This document shows, piece by piece, positions 1 to 14,057 of a stretch of DNA of 64,000 bases. The notes under the pieces are model-generated. The model was not told where the DNA came from. It was given only the letters and a program-made list of their open reading frames with translations, and did no database searches. A program made the position numbers and the translations under genes. Numbering within the stretch: the stretch's first letter is position 1; each line of letters opens with the position of its first letter. Source of the stretch: Haliclystus octoradiatus (Eukaryota > Cnidaria > Staurozoa > Stauromedusae > Haliclystidae); assembly GCA_916610825.1 (NCBI GenBank), contig OU744450.1:26518350-26582349 (forward strand). The letters are read 5' to 3'.

Positions 1-1168
1 AAATGTAAGAAATGAAAATGCTTTAACCTGCAAAGAGTTTGTGAAACCCGTGAAAACATCCATATACACTTTATTAAAATGCGAAAATGCAATGAAAGCG
101 ACCATGAAATTTCACAGTATTTTTCATGGATTTGTTTTCCATCCCAAAATTGAGTTGGTGTGAATCAGGAGCAGTCGGCGTGTGTTGGCGAAGCAGTTTG
201 AAAATGATTAGAAATTTAGCCAACTGAGGCCAACAAGCTATTGCTCTCAACCTTATTCGAAGTTGTTTGAAAAATCTAAAAGTCAATTGGCCAACTCATG
301 CCATCCTGGCTGTTATATACAGGTTTCACTTTGTTCTCTGGAATTAACCCTGTATATAAAGGTCACCTGTCTATAGTGGTCAATTTATCTAGTTGGCTGC
401 TATATACAGGTTTCACTATATTCTTTCGAATTAACCCTGTATATAAAGGTCACCTGTCTATAGTGGTCAATTTATCTAGTTGGCTGTTATATACAGGTTT
501 CACTGTATTCTTTCGAATTAACCCTGTATATAAAGGTCACCTGTCTATAGTGGGCAATTTATCTAGTTGGCTGTTATATACAGGTTTCACTGTATTCTTT
601 CGAATTAACCCTGTATATAAAGGTCACCTGTCTATAGTGGTCAATTTATCTGGTTGGCTGTTATATACAGGTTTCACTATATTCTTTCGATTTAACCCTG
701 TATATAAAGGTCACCTGTCTATAGTAGTCAATTTATCTGGTTGGCTGTTATATACAGGTTTCATTATATTCTTTCCATTTAACCCTGTATATAAAGGTCA
801 CCTGTCTATAGTGGTCAATTTATCTAGTTGGTTGTTATATATAGGTTTCATTGTATTCTTTCCATTAACCCTGTATATAAAGGTCACCTGTCTATAGTGG
901 TCAATTTATCTGGTTGGCTGTTATATACAGGTTTCACTGTATTCTTTCCATTTAACCCTGTATATAAAGGTCACCTGTCTATAGTGGTCAATTTATCTAG
1001 TTGGTTGTGATATATAGGTTTCATTGTATTCTTTCCATTAACCCTGTATATAAAGGTCACCTGTCTATAGTGGTCAATTTATCTAGTTCTTATAGGTGGC
1101 TGTTACATACAGGTTTTACTGTACCAGTATTATTTTACTATCATATTTGATATCAATTCTTTTCGCAG
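1..1168. other. Intronic sequence upstream of the first visible VPS13 exon
   Basis: No coding exon was found here. The stretch ends in a pyrimidine-rich acceptor (AG at 1167-1168). Most of it is the 87-bp tandem repeat listed separately; 1-300 shows nothing recognisable. It is inferred to be intron because the first exon begins mid-codon. Confidence 0.7.
306..1090 (+). repeat. 87-bp tandem repeat, about nine copies
   Basis: About nine head-to-tail copies of an 86-87 bp unit. Each contains TATACAGGTTTCA, CCCTGTATATAAAGGTCACC and CTATAGTGGTCAATTTATCT. Because 87 is divisible by three, one frame stays open for 199 codons as a 29-residue repeat, which is an artefact of the period. The unit is the interior of a dispersed TIR element found elsewhere in the window (for example 21276-21457 and 29590-29768), so the array is a local satellite-like expansion of that element. 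Confidence 0.9.
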
Positions 1169-3748
1169 TGAAGGACCTGTATTTCATTCAGCCATTGCAA
1201 ATCAAGTCAAGGTTGAATTATCTCTCAGAATTATTGAGATCCTTGTTAGCGTGTCATTGAAATCAGAAAGCAAAGAAATGTCAAATGAAACAATGCCATG
1301 TATTGCTTTGAAAATTGAAGATGTACGCTCTGAAGTCAAATTACGTCGTTGGGATCTTTTCGTAGATGCGAGTATAGGTAGTTTGGTTTTGAATGATTTA
1401 TCTGTCACTGGAGAAGATGGTCCAATTTCATTATTGACAACACCAAAAGATGAAAACATGCTGCAAGTCAAATATAGAAAAGTAAGTAGTCAAATGTTTT
1501 TAATGGATTTTTTATTTGTTTGTATTGTACTGATATAGAGGTAATATCCAAGTGTCAACACAAAATATTAGGTATTTGCTCAGATTGCTGAAACAATTTG
1601 AATTCAGATCTGAACGACTGTGGATGAAATACCCCCCAAAAGGTCAACTCAGTGAGTCAACATTGAATGAGTCTCATCTTCAGGTCTGGGATGGAATGAT
1701 TCAGAGGGTATTGAATTATGAAGAGCTTCGGCATACTGCTTCTCCTTTTCAATCAAGGCATATCTGCCATGAAATCTGTTAAAACTGATCTGTAGTGTCG
1801 CAACTGAGAGCAGTAAAGAGCATTTGTAATCATTGATCTTAGCGGAAAGAGCCACTCCTATAGAAGCAGGAGAGTTGTACACACGTCTTTGATGGAGCGC
1901 TACTATTTCTTCAAATGTAATCATGTCATCAACCAAAATCCAAAATTGAGGTAGTGTAAGCAAGCCATGATACTACCAAGAATGCACAGTACAGTATTTG
2001 AGTTTGGTGTAATGATTATGTTTCTTTCATAAATTTGATAGTTTGTCAGGTTTATGTTTTAAGTGGGTTTAACATTGATAACATTTTCAATACCTTCTGA
2101 ATACATTCAGATATCATGTAATCATAGAATATTACTTTCAAACATCATACCCATCATTCAGCATTGCACACACATCGGTATAACGTAAACAAGAAATGTG
2201 TTTGATTTCCAATCTAAGAGTTTAATTTATCATGGATGGATGGACTGTTGAGGGTTGTACTTAACATAAAGTAAACATTTTGTTGTTGTTTCTGTTGTCG
2301 TAGTGTTTCTTCAATGGATTTCTTGCCCTTGGGCTGGATTGGATTGCAACTGACGAGGTGATATGAGTTTTATTATTTATACGTCTATGCTACTTTGACA
2401 TTTAATACAAAGATGTGAATTTTATCAATGAGTGTTATAAAAAATAAATTGCTTTCAAATGAATGATTGGTTGTGATGTATAATAACTAAACAAATTAAT
2501 TGGTCAATGTTTGATGCCGATCTGATGAGAAATCATGGTTATATTGATGTTTCAATAAACTCATTCTGCCATTCGTAGATTTTAATTTTTAATATTTTAA
2601 TTATATTAAGAGAAATAATTGAATAATGACGTCACAGAAATGTTCAATAGAATAAACATATTTAAGCATTGACATCTCCGTAATTTTTTATCAGCGTCAA
2701 ATTTTGACCAATCAATTCTTTTTGTTATTTCACTTCACAGTTGATCATTTATTTGAAGGCATGGTTTTCATTAGAAACCCTTTTCTAAGGTGTTAAACAA
2801 ATTGAAAAATGTGATCACAGCACAGCTTGAATGAATCTTTAGATTTTGATTTTATACTCTTACTACTTGAAATGGATATATGTAAATAATATTTACATAA
2901 CAGTGTAGCAGAGGTTTTTCAAGGACATATTACAATGCCTAATTGAAAATAATCTAATAAATCTAATACTGTACAGTGTTTAGACCCGCTTAAATGCAAG
3001 CCGAATATGGCAACGATTTCCGTTGCATTTCTCCGAAATGGTTTATCAAGGATTTGACCAGAAAATAGTTTAGAGGGATTCAAATTCAGGTTGCAGTTAA
3101 TCCTGTCAAAGATTGAAACCAAGTCCTTACCAGTAAATGTACCCTTAAGAATTATGATTGAGTTCATGATTGATAAATGGTCTGTTTTTCATTGAATTTT
3201 TGTTAAACTGTTCATGAACAGCTCGTGATATTTGGACATCTAACGTTCATGGACTGTTTTTACAGAGGAAACCCTCAACACGGATCATGATAATTAAATA
3301 ACTGACTTTTCTTATCTCTATACTTTTAATCTTTTTGCTGTAGGCAAAACGAGCGACTATTCACTACCGTGATGAGTTTGATGCTACCGACCAATTATTG
3401 AATGTTCATTTTGCGATGCTTGCTATTGTGTTACATCAAGAAGCACTCCTTAGTATAATGAATATGGCTGATCAATTCCAGAAACAATTAGCGTATGTTG
3501 CTGTTTCCAATTAATATTATTGTTGTTATTGTTGTTGTTTTTGTTGCTGCTGTTGTTGTTGTCATTGTTGATGTTGTTGCTGTTGTTGCTGTTGTTGTTG
3601 ATGTTGTTGTTGTTGTTATTGTTATGTTGTTACTGTTGTTGTTGTTGTTGTTGTTGTTGTTGCTGTTGTTGTTGCTGTTGTTGTTGTTGTTGTTGTTGTT
3701 GTTTTTGTTGTTGTTGTTGCTGTTGTTGTTATGTTGTTACTGTTGTCA

Positions 3749-3787
<39 letters not shown>

Positions 3788-3799
3788 TTATGTTGTTAC

Positions 3800-3848
<49 letters not shown>

Positions 3849-6800
3849 ATTATAATAATAATAATTATTATTATTATAGTGAGCATGCAATGGATGCAAA
3901 AGAGCATCTCAAAGCAGCTAAGCGCAGTGCAAGTCGTCTTAGTCTCAATACTATTGAAGAAACAAATGAAAAGCGACGTCCATCGTCCACGATTGCTGAA
4001 CTCAGCAAAGATAGCAAGAAGGCGATTGCCTTTGCAAGTATGAAATACGTTAACAGTAGTACCACTTTGCGTACATTTTGATTTTTAAACCATTTTGCAT
4101 TTTAACATCTCATGATTTGTTTTTCAGATTTGAAAAGTACAGCTGGTGTTGATGAAGAGATACAGTTATTGCTGAAAGCGGAAATGGACGGCTTCACAGT
4201 CAAATTAACATCATGCACAAATGACTTAGCAACAATTTCTGCGCAAGGTAAAAATTAATGATATCTCTTTCTTTGAAAGATATTTGTTTAGTGTGTCATT
4301 TGAAGTTGCAGATAGCTATGACAATAACATATCTAATGTGCTATTATTTCTGTTTTATTCATTAGGGTTAGCTAGCAAGGTGCAGATCAAATCTGGACGG
4401 ACAGAAGTTATAGCAAGGTGAGTTAGCAGAATTGAAGCATTCATCGCATGAGCATTTGCAATGCATTCATGTTTTATTTTAATTACACTATGTGATTTCC
4501 TTGTATAGTGTTGTTCATTATGGACCTGTACCTTACGCCCATGTATCTTATGTACTGCAATTTACAAAGGATGTTTCTTATAGGGGACACGTAGAATTTT
4601 AGTTCATGAGTTGGTGCGCTTATTTGATAAAATCACAATGAGTAGGCCTAATTACAGCTTAACATATATGACGTTTATTCTATCATATTTGCATTGTCTC
4701 ACATGTAAATGTCTAAAGTGGCCTATTATGTTCTATTTGTAGTATAAGTGCATATTAGGATGTTGCTTTTATCAGTGCATCACTTCATTTGCTAGACTGT
4801 TACAAGGCTCAGTTGTAGAGTAGCGGAATAGTAAGAATAGTGGAACTAGCAATTGGAAGCAGGCATTATTCATTAACTCTCACATTCATGTTTGATTTTC
4901 AGCACAAGAGATCTTCACATCACACATTGTGCCGAGACAAGTCACAAAGAAGTAAAACATTTTTTATTTTTTTATTTGTTGATAGTAACAGTTTTGATAA
5001 TATTACAGAGGTGTATATAATGCTGCTTTTTGTTGTTGTTAGATTGTTTCAATGGAAAAAGATCAGGTTTTTAGCTTAGAAGTAAGTTGTCCTAGGTTTA
5101 CCGCAAAATTAAAACTGCCAGGCTCAGTGCTATGATATCAATTGAAATGATTATATTTTTCATTTTTTAAATTCTGGATGGGATTTGGAAACTGATCTTT
5201 CAAAATTGCTGCCATAGTTACTAATAAGCTGCGGTCTAAATTTGATATCTACACAGTCTTCCAATGATAGCTATGTTTACAATTTAATAGTAATTGCTAA
5301 ATTTGATATTTCATCATTTACTTGATTTTGAAATATTCTTCGTCTTAGGTGATGCAATATGCTAATCCATTATCAATGGGTCCATTGCATCCTGACGTTG
5401 AAATACGTTTAAAATTTGGACAAATTAAATTGGTTTTGCTCCAAAGATTCCTCACTGACGTTATGGTAAGAATGAATCGAACTTTGTCTTTTCTACACCC
5501 ATTGTTTGGTATTGATGCTTGGATGGTGATCTCTGTTTCTTTTGACTTGTAATCGATACGACCTAATTTTTCACCAACACCAAACAAGCACCAGTCTAAC
5601 TGCTAAGCCAGTAGAAATTCCTATATACTAGGAGTTGGAGGAAGGGAAAATAATGCCCCAACGCTGAAAAACTTGTATTTGGACCGAGGTTATTAGGAAA
5701 ATAACAAAATATTGCCAATTAATCACTGTTATCGCTGTCATTTATCTCAAATTTAATAAGTAAAAATTTATTAATCAGATTTCAAATTTTTTTTCTTTTT
5801 AGGATTTTACTCAAGACTTCACAGAAGCATTAACAGCAATGAAATCAGCTGGAAAAGTTGTTGCTGATACTGCAGTCGTCAAGGTAATAAATGTTCATAG
5901 AATTGCCGTATTATACCATACATGGTTTGTTGTTTGTTTGTTGTTTAAAAGGAAAGACATGATCACGTACAATTGGCGCGATTGAAAATGAAAAGAAGAA
6001 AAAGCATTCAATTTATTTTTCTTAATTTGGAGACATTAAAGAGAAAGCCTATTACGCATGCAAAACTGAAGGATGTTTAAAATAACAATGAATAATTTCT
6101 AGTGTACCATTTAAAAATACAAATTTATAATGGTTGTGAAATGTCTAGAGATTAGAGGTGATCAAATTGGGCATTAGTAATCGGAATAATGTGTTTTAAT
6201 TCAAAAAGTATCCAAAATATTTGGATTCTGTGTTGGGAATCTGATCCGACAGAATCTAGATCGGAGTAATGAATCATCTTCTACTCTATTTATGATCATA
6301 ATGATATCAACAACAATGAAATAATTTTAAAAATTTGTCTAAACAATAGCCCAAATAACTCAGCATATAATACGTTTGTTTAAAAAAAGCTGTTAAGATC
6401 CGATCCGAAGTGATCCTGGAATAGTCCGATCTGATAATTTAAGAAATCCAATCCGGAAAACATCCTGTCAGATCGGATCGTTCTCAGATTTCTAGTCCAG
6501 ATGTGATCAAATCAGAACAAATATTTTGCATTTTTATCTCTTTACAATCAAAGTTGCTTAGTTTTTCCCGTCTTAATATCCCATCTTGCTAAATACATCC
6601 CCATAAACTCTCATATCCTACTTCCCTCACAAACCCATTTTCAGCTGCACTTTTTTTTTATGGGGGGATGGTATCATTGATCAAGTTATGAAGCTCAACT
6701 GTTTCAACATGTTTTACGCATTTTCATATGTATTTATTCGCAGGTTCAAGATTACAGTCAAACAAGTCCTAAAGTTAAATTTGCATTGACGTTAAATGCT

Positions 6801-9800
6801 CCTATCATTGTCATACCTACGAGATCAGATTCGCGTATGGCTTTGGTAGCTGATCTTGGCTGTCTTAAATTAAGCAATGAATTCACGCAAGTTGATAAAA
6901 CAAAATTAAAAGATGATTATAATCAATCAATGTTTGACACAATTATACAAGATGTCATGGCGATTAAACTACAAGACATCTCATTATTTAAGTAAGTAAG
7001 GTATCACAGTAGCTATGTTACAGCGACAAAAACTAAATACTGCAGTGCTCACCCTAGTTATTAAAGTTCAATTATTTCTGCAGTATTGCTTTGTATCATC
7101 TTTTAAGAGAAAACAGGAATAATTATGCATATGTTTCAAAGTATAAATAAATGTTGTTTATCACAGAACAATATATCAAACTCTGAAAAGTCTTGTTTCC
7201 ATAACCAACATTTTGTAGTCGTGATGCAACCATGTATACAACGATCAACTGCCTATAATGACCACCTGTCTATAGTGGTCACATTCAGCATTGATATTCA
7301 TACCGGTGTACTATGCAATCAATACTGTATCTAAATACCACCTTTAGATAGAGGTCACTTCTGTATTGCTTGAAATTGTAGAATTCTATTAATGGATTTT
7401 ATGGAAATGAAATGCGCCATGTGTTTACAGCTGATGTTTACTTCTGTGTTTAGGGCCTTGTTAAATGAGAAAGGCAAAGTTCTTGAGAAACGTCTTATGA
7501 TGGAGCCGGTTAATCTTGCACTCGACGTCACCCGCAATCTAACACCGTTATTTCATGGCATTCCTGATATTGATGCCAAAGTAGCAATGCCTGATGTGAA
7601 GGTAACACTTTGAAGCACCGTATCGTCTGTATCTGATGTGTTATGACTTAGAATATGTTTATATAGATATGTTCTGTCTCACACAGGTGAGATCTCACTG
7701 CTCGTCAGGTGAGATCCTACCTAGGTGGGCTAGCCTGGAAAACATATAAGAGCACCACAGTAGAACAATAGAAAACAAATTTTGAATGTCAATCTCTCTC
7801 AAAGGTATCGCCTCATTAATTGGTTGGCTTATAATAGTAGTGTAGACTGTCACATTACGTCCTTCTTTCACCAAACATCTTTGCTACACAAAGAACGCCA
7901 CAAATCATGGTGAGACAGCTGACAAAGAAGCTTTACGAAACATTAGAAAAGATACTACTTGCTCATATCCCCGTTGATACTTCCCCTTCGGTTGCCAGTG
8001 GTTGTGAAGCATACGACTTTCATCTCAATATTAGGCCTACCTACATATCTCTAAGAAGTAGGCTTATGATTATTGGGCTGTAGAAATTAAACTGTGGTTT
8101 GTAACTTGTACTGATTGTACTCATTAACTTTATTTCTCTGTTTTTTTTTCTTCATTTATATGCATAACCACTGTTTTGGATATCATTGAGCTTGTGTTCA
8201 TATTTCAGCTGACAATAACTTCATACAAAAGGCGTTTTTTCTTTTCCATGATCATATTTATATTCATTATTAATTTTATTATGTTACTTTGTTTGTAAAA
8301 ACACGTCACATATTTTTAAAAACATTATTGAGTTACATGATGCTTAAGACAGATTAAACAAACAAAAGTTTTAGTTTCTTGTAATCTTAGAACAGTTCAA
8401 CTTGTTTCTTCCGGAAGTATGGCCTATAAATCAAACATTATAAAATTTCCTCTTAATTTGCACTGGCTTTCTGGGTTCTGAGATCCCTGTTTTTTTTAGT
8501 TTGACCTTGGCTTAGTAATTGTTGTTTTAATCATATTTGAAGATTATATCAATATTATCTCATGTTTCTTTAATTATCTTGTTAACTGCTTCTATTTCAT
8601 TTCATCCTTGGGATCATGTAGTTTTTGTTATGAAATTCTCATTTTTATTTATTTTTATTATTATTTGTCTATGATTTTTGCAGCTATCAATTAGTCAAGA
8701 TGATATCCAATTGATTGTTGATGTTGTTTACGGCAATTTTAACGAAGGAGCGTCCAAACAAGCTGAAATGGAAGGTCAGTATTAAATGTTTGTTTGTTTG
8801 TTTGTGTGTGTTTGGGAGTATTAGCTCAGATGGCAGAGCAGCCGAGCTTCATATTTGATCACGTCTGATTGACTGTGGTTCAATTCCCCCGGAAGTCAAC
8901 TCAGCCTTGACTTTATCCAATACATCGAATGAGCACTATCTAAGGATATCGGAGGGATTGGTTGAGAGGGTATTGCATTGTGAGTTGCCGTAGAGCATCG
9001 TTGCGCAATGACAATCGATTCCCATCTGCCATGAAACCTGTTGAAATTGATTTGCATTGTTGCAGCTGAGCGTCAATAAAGAGCATTTAACATCATTGCT
9101 CTCAGCAAAAAGTTGGTATGGGTGCCTTCGGTTTTGGCAATACTGTGTCAATTACTATTGTGTGTATCATATTGTAACTTGGATTTAAGATTTAAACATC
9201 TGTCTTTTGACACACAGATCCATCTGAAACATTTTTAAGCCGGACAGCATCACCCAGCAATAATGAAATGCAGTCATTGAACGTCGAGGAAGAGAAACAT
9301 GACAGTAAGTGTTTGCTAATTATTCTACAATTTTTATCGTAAGACAATTCTGTGAATATACCAGTCAAGAAAAGTCACTTTTTGGATAAATGGTTTGATA
9401 ACTATTCTATGCAACCTGTCTATAACATCCAGCGTTGAGATGTAGATAATCTATTTTATTCATAGGGCTTTTATATACATGGTTGATTCAATAAAAAGTA
9501 CCATTTCACACAATGCTAGAGTGACCATTGTAGACAGGTGGACACTATAACAGGTTTGATTGTATACTTGTTTATTTGTTACAAAGTTGAATTAAGTATT
9601 ATTCTGTTTGTTTGTTTTTCAGCTATTGCTGATGCTGGAGTCTTGAGTAAGGAAGACATTGATGTTTGGATCAAAACTGTATTTTCTTTTGAGATGGGTC
9701 AAATTTCGGTTGCTCTCTATCAATCCTCTACTGATGCGGTAATGATGAAGTTTGTGATACACATTTACAAATGTTGTCATTTGATGTTAAAATAAATTGT

Positions 9801-12800
9801 TGTGTATACATTTTTAACATTATAGGAAGCTGATGAGTTTGGTGAAAGACGGAAAGACGACTGTGTGACAATCTTTGGCCTGGGACATGTTGGTGTCGGC
9901 GGTGCATTAAAATCTGACAATTCCATGAAATTATCTCTTAATTTAGATCGAATAGATCTTGATGATGTCAGGAAGCAGAGTAGCCAATCAGTTGCCACCA
10001 AGTATGTATAGTTGAATCTAATTGGCTTCCAATTACTACTGTAGAGTGAAATGTATAGGTATATAACTGCTAGCTATGAAAAGGCAATTCTAGCGAAGGA
10101 GCGTCCAAACAAGCTCAAATGGGAGGTCAGTATTAAATGTTTGTTTGTTTGTTTGTGTGTGTGTTTGGGAGGATTAGCTCAGATGGCAGAGCAACCAAAC
10201 TTTTAGATCCGATCATATCTGATCGACTGTGGTTTAAATCCCCCAAGGTCAACTCAGCCTTGACTTCATCTAAAATATCAAATGAGTACCATCTGAGGAT
10301 GGTGGATAGAATAGTGTAATCCTGTTAATATCACTATTGCTAATATGACAATCCGCTTAAAATCAATAATTTTGGAAAACCAATTTCTAAAAACTCAACT
10401 ATTTAACTCCGTTTAATATCACAACCTGATTATTATCATAATTTTGAGCTGCCCCAAGACAGTTTATTAACGAGGTTACACTGCACTATCTTCTGATGGT
10501 GGATGGAATGGTCCGGAAGGAATTGCATTGTGAGCAGCTGCGACGCATTGTTGCTCACTGAGAATCAAGGCCTATCTTTTTTTTTTGTTTTTGTTTTTTC
10601 AAGGCCTATCTGTCATGAAATTTTTTGAAATTGATTTGAAGTGTAGATCAATAAAGAGCATTTAACATCATTGCTCTTAGCAGAAAAGAGCCACTCTAGA
10701 AATAAAATAATGGTATGGGTGCCTTCGGTAAGGCTATACTATCTCAATTACTACTATGAGAGGTAGATAAATTGACCACTATAAGAGGGTGACCTTTTAA
10801 TAAGGGTGTATTCAATAAAATACACTATTTTAGACATTATGACAAGAGTGACCACTATAAACAGGTGGCCGTTGTATAGAGGTGACCCTTTTTTCGTTTT
10901 GTGATAGAATGCTACAATTTCAAGCATCAACAATAGAGGATGAGGAAGTTCAAAAAATGTTATCAATTAATTTTGAACAAACAAATAATACGGATAAATA
11001 CGGTAAGTCTACATCCTTGTTTCTATTTTTTGTCTATCAATTATCTTATCTAAGCCAAGCTAAAGATTTTTTGGTTCTTTGAAAAGTTCAGAAAAAAAGT
11101 TGAAAATGCTTACCTTTTGTCAAACATTGTAACTAAACTGTTCTTTGCTTGATTAAACGATTATATGGTAGTTCTTATGTGGCATCAGTGTGCACTGGTA
11201 GCTCAATGGTAGAGCATTCAATGCACTCGGTGCGGTAGGCCGAGGCTCGATTCCTCTTCGGTGTACACACATTTTCTGCAATATGAATTGTAATTGATCT
11301 CATTGTTAGTTCGAAATAACACGTCCCTCAAATAGACAAGCATTTGTGCTTAAGATGTGTATGTCAGTCGTATGTAATAACATTCAAACTGATTAAAATA
11401 AAGATTAATATTGTTACATTTCACTGAGATTTCAACTTCAATACTTGTTACATTTCATCAATCATAACAAAAGTATTAACATTGTTTTTCAGTGGATATC
11501 AAACTGAGAAGTCTTGCCATTGTATTAAACATTGAGTTTTTAATGGCCATTTCTAACATGGTAACTGCTCCACTGCCAAAATCAACAACAGAAAACACTC
11601 CTTCAAAATCAGCTACATCACCCCTTGCAGACACATCAGCCGGGGCCCCAGCACACTCTACTGCTGTGACAAACGACAGTGAATGGCCAACTACGAGGGT
11701 ACATCTTGTATGTCATCATCCGCGTGTTATCTTGCTTGCCGATGCACGGGATGTGAATGCAAAAGCTTTATTCCTTGAGGTATAATTAGCAGAATTAAGT
11801 ATAATTAGCATAATTAAGTATAATTAGTATAATTGATTGTGATGATAAGCCTGCTAAAATAAGCCTGTTTAAATAAATTAAAAATTATTAATTATTGTAA
11901 GCTTGCTGTCGTGATCATATCCTGCTCATTGTCGTGACCAGAAATTAGACACGCTCCGTTTTTTAAGATTTTCAAGTGTCACTTTTTCAATCGCTTATTT
12001 CACAAAAACTACTTATCTTTTTGTCGTAAATATTTGAATGTAGACATTAGGGTGAAGTAAAAATTTTGAATTTGAGTTTTTCATGAATCAACCCTTATTG
12101 TGAAATTCAGACTGAATATTATAGTATTAATTTCTCTTCCAGCAAACTTAACTGCATTCCCCAAGAATAATAACCGGGGATTTACCCATGAAAGTTATAT
12201 AATAAATGTAACTCAGCTACAATCACTATATAACAACAATTTATCTTCTAGTCTGAAATTAATTTCACATACTTTGAGAAATATGGAAATCAGAAGATGG
12301 TTGCTGTGGTATCAGAAACAGAAATCACCTGTTCGTCCCTTGATAGAATCAAATGTGGTAAAATGGGATCCAAGGTAAGCTATACTTTCCGCATGCTGTC
12401 AACATTCACACATTGTCTGGTGAGAGTTGAGAGTGATGAAGATAATCTATGTTCAATAAAAATTTCTCGCATTCAACTACTGACTATCAGGGATACCATA
12501 GTTGCCAATCTTGGACATGTTTTGCAGAATAAAGATATGTGAGCGTAAGTTAATAGATAGAAGAATGAATAAGTATAGATTGATAAAAATATTAGATTTA
12601 TCAATTGAATTGAAATAATGAACCGCCTCATTTGTTGATTTATGTGTAACAACCTGTGTGAATGGATGATCTGTGGAGATTGAAAATTATCTCTAATTTT
12701 ACTGTAAATGAGACATTCCCAGCATTAATGATGCATACTTGTTGCTATCGTAATTGAGTAGAAAAAGCCCTTCTTTTGATAATTTGCAGTTTGGAGCTGC

Positions 12801-14057
12801 AAGAGAAAGCTGTGGAATAGATTTGATTTGTTCTGCTACAAAAAACATAAACCGAAAATAAAAACAAAACCTCTTTTGTAACCTGGTTTAAAAACCAGCG
12901 GTTCTGATGATACCATTAACAAAATATTTGGTTAAAAACTGACAAATAGAGAGATGAAGATACGATTTTTGAAGCTCTCTTTTATATGTTAAGATTGCTG
13001 TCACACAACCTTACGTGACCTGGAACATTCAAAAAGTCAATTCCAACTCATTATACATAGTTTGAGATAGGTTTAGATTTCAATATACGTAAGTCTACAT
13101 TTCTCAGATTTTTAAAAAGTTGATTTTCTGTAATTACATTATGCATGTATCAAATTCTCCACCTGATCAAAGTGACCAGCAGACATCAACGTGGATCTTA
13201 TCAACAGGTTTCACTATAATTCCAGGTACTTTCACTTGCTCAATTTGATTTCCATTGTTCGATCCCACCAAAAGGAAAACCTCATGTAACATTATCAACC
13301 ACTAAGATTGGTATCAATTTATCACCTGCAACAATCCATACAATATCAATGGCTGTCAAAGAACTACCAGCCAAAAAGGTAATTTCCAACAACGCTATAA
13401 TAAAATTATAATAATATTCCGTTTTTAATTAACCCCGTAAGCACAGGTGTTTGTTTATTGGGTGACGTTAACAGACAAATATAAACATGTATTCACCAAC
13501 GAAGAATTGAACCAGCCCTCCCGCAAATTGCAAATACTCTGCCACTGAGCTACCAGTGTAACAGTTATCGGCCAACCACGTTCATCATTTATTCATAATC
13601 AGAATACGGTTTTCAATTGAAATTAGACACTGTGCCTTTAATCAACACCATTATCAACTACAGTACTTCGATCCTTCCTTTAAACTATTGCATTTGTATT
13701 TCCTCTTTTCCGTATAATGTTACATCATGCACAGTATATATTGTATATCAGTTCTTACCGTCTCATGTATAAACAGAACCTAACATCACATCACAGTCAG
13801 CTTATTCCTTTTTTTTAAACAAATTTCTATGAATTAAACTGTTTAATCCTAATTATTATCACAGATGTTGGCTACAAAATTACATGAAGTTACATGAGAA
13901 GTCAGTTATCTCCGATAGTCTGTTAGATGAATGACTTATATCATATTTTATGTTTTACAGGCTGAGGACCCAGCTGAACAACCAAAGAAAGATCTTTCTA
14001 AACTTTGGGAAATAGAAACTAGATCTGAGGAAAGTAAACCTTGGTATCTTGGTCCAG
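1169..14057 (+). CDS. VPS13: VPS13 exons 1-20: lipid-groove region before the insert
   Basis: Exons: 1169-1481, 3344-3492, 3880-4037, 4128-4247, 4366-4417, 4903-4951, 5043-5081, 5349-5465, 5803-5883, 6744-6991, 7454-7601, 8684-8774, 9218-9304, 9623-9738, 9826-10001, 10908-11002, 11493-11779, 12252-12374, 13226-13378, 13961-14057. They encode about 899 residues of alternating beta strands and polar loops, as expected for repeating beta-groove modules. Recognisable family stretches include [35 protein letters not shown] and [19 protein letters not shown]. The block ends with [19 protein letters not shown], matching the conserved LW...WYLG linker of VPS13A/C. The final exon ends in phase 1, where the Tudor-like block joins. 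Confidence 0.93.

Noticed and set aside
298-1010. A 199-codon open frame made of 29-residue repeats, plus an overlapping 60-codon one
   Set aside because: Direct product of an 87-bp tandem repeat whose unit is also found as non-coding dispersed element; frame breaks where one unit is 86 bp.
3495-4081. Long poly-Val, poly-Leu and poly-Cys open frames
   Set aside because: All come from the (TTG)n microsatellite. Only the final part (3880-4037) is real coding sequence, in VPS13 exon 3.
6150-6540. GATCCGATCCG-rich stretch as a regulatory array
   Set aside because: Irregular repeats of GATC/CGGAT words with no period; more likely a decayed dispersed repeat.
11188-11275. A functional tRNA gene
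   Set aside because: A and B boxes are good, but the anticodon stem does not pair and reverse relatives occur nearby, so it is treated as SINE-derived.
12100-12250. A possible exon after TTCTCTTCCAG at 12133-12143
   Set aside because: It hits a stop in the phase required by exon 17, and exon 17 joins exon 18 (12252) directly in phase 0.
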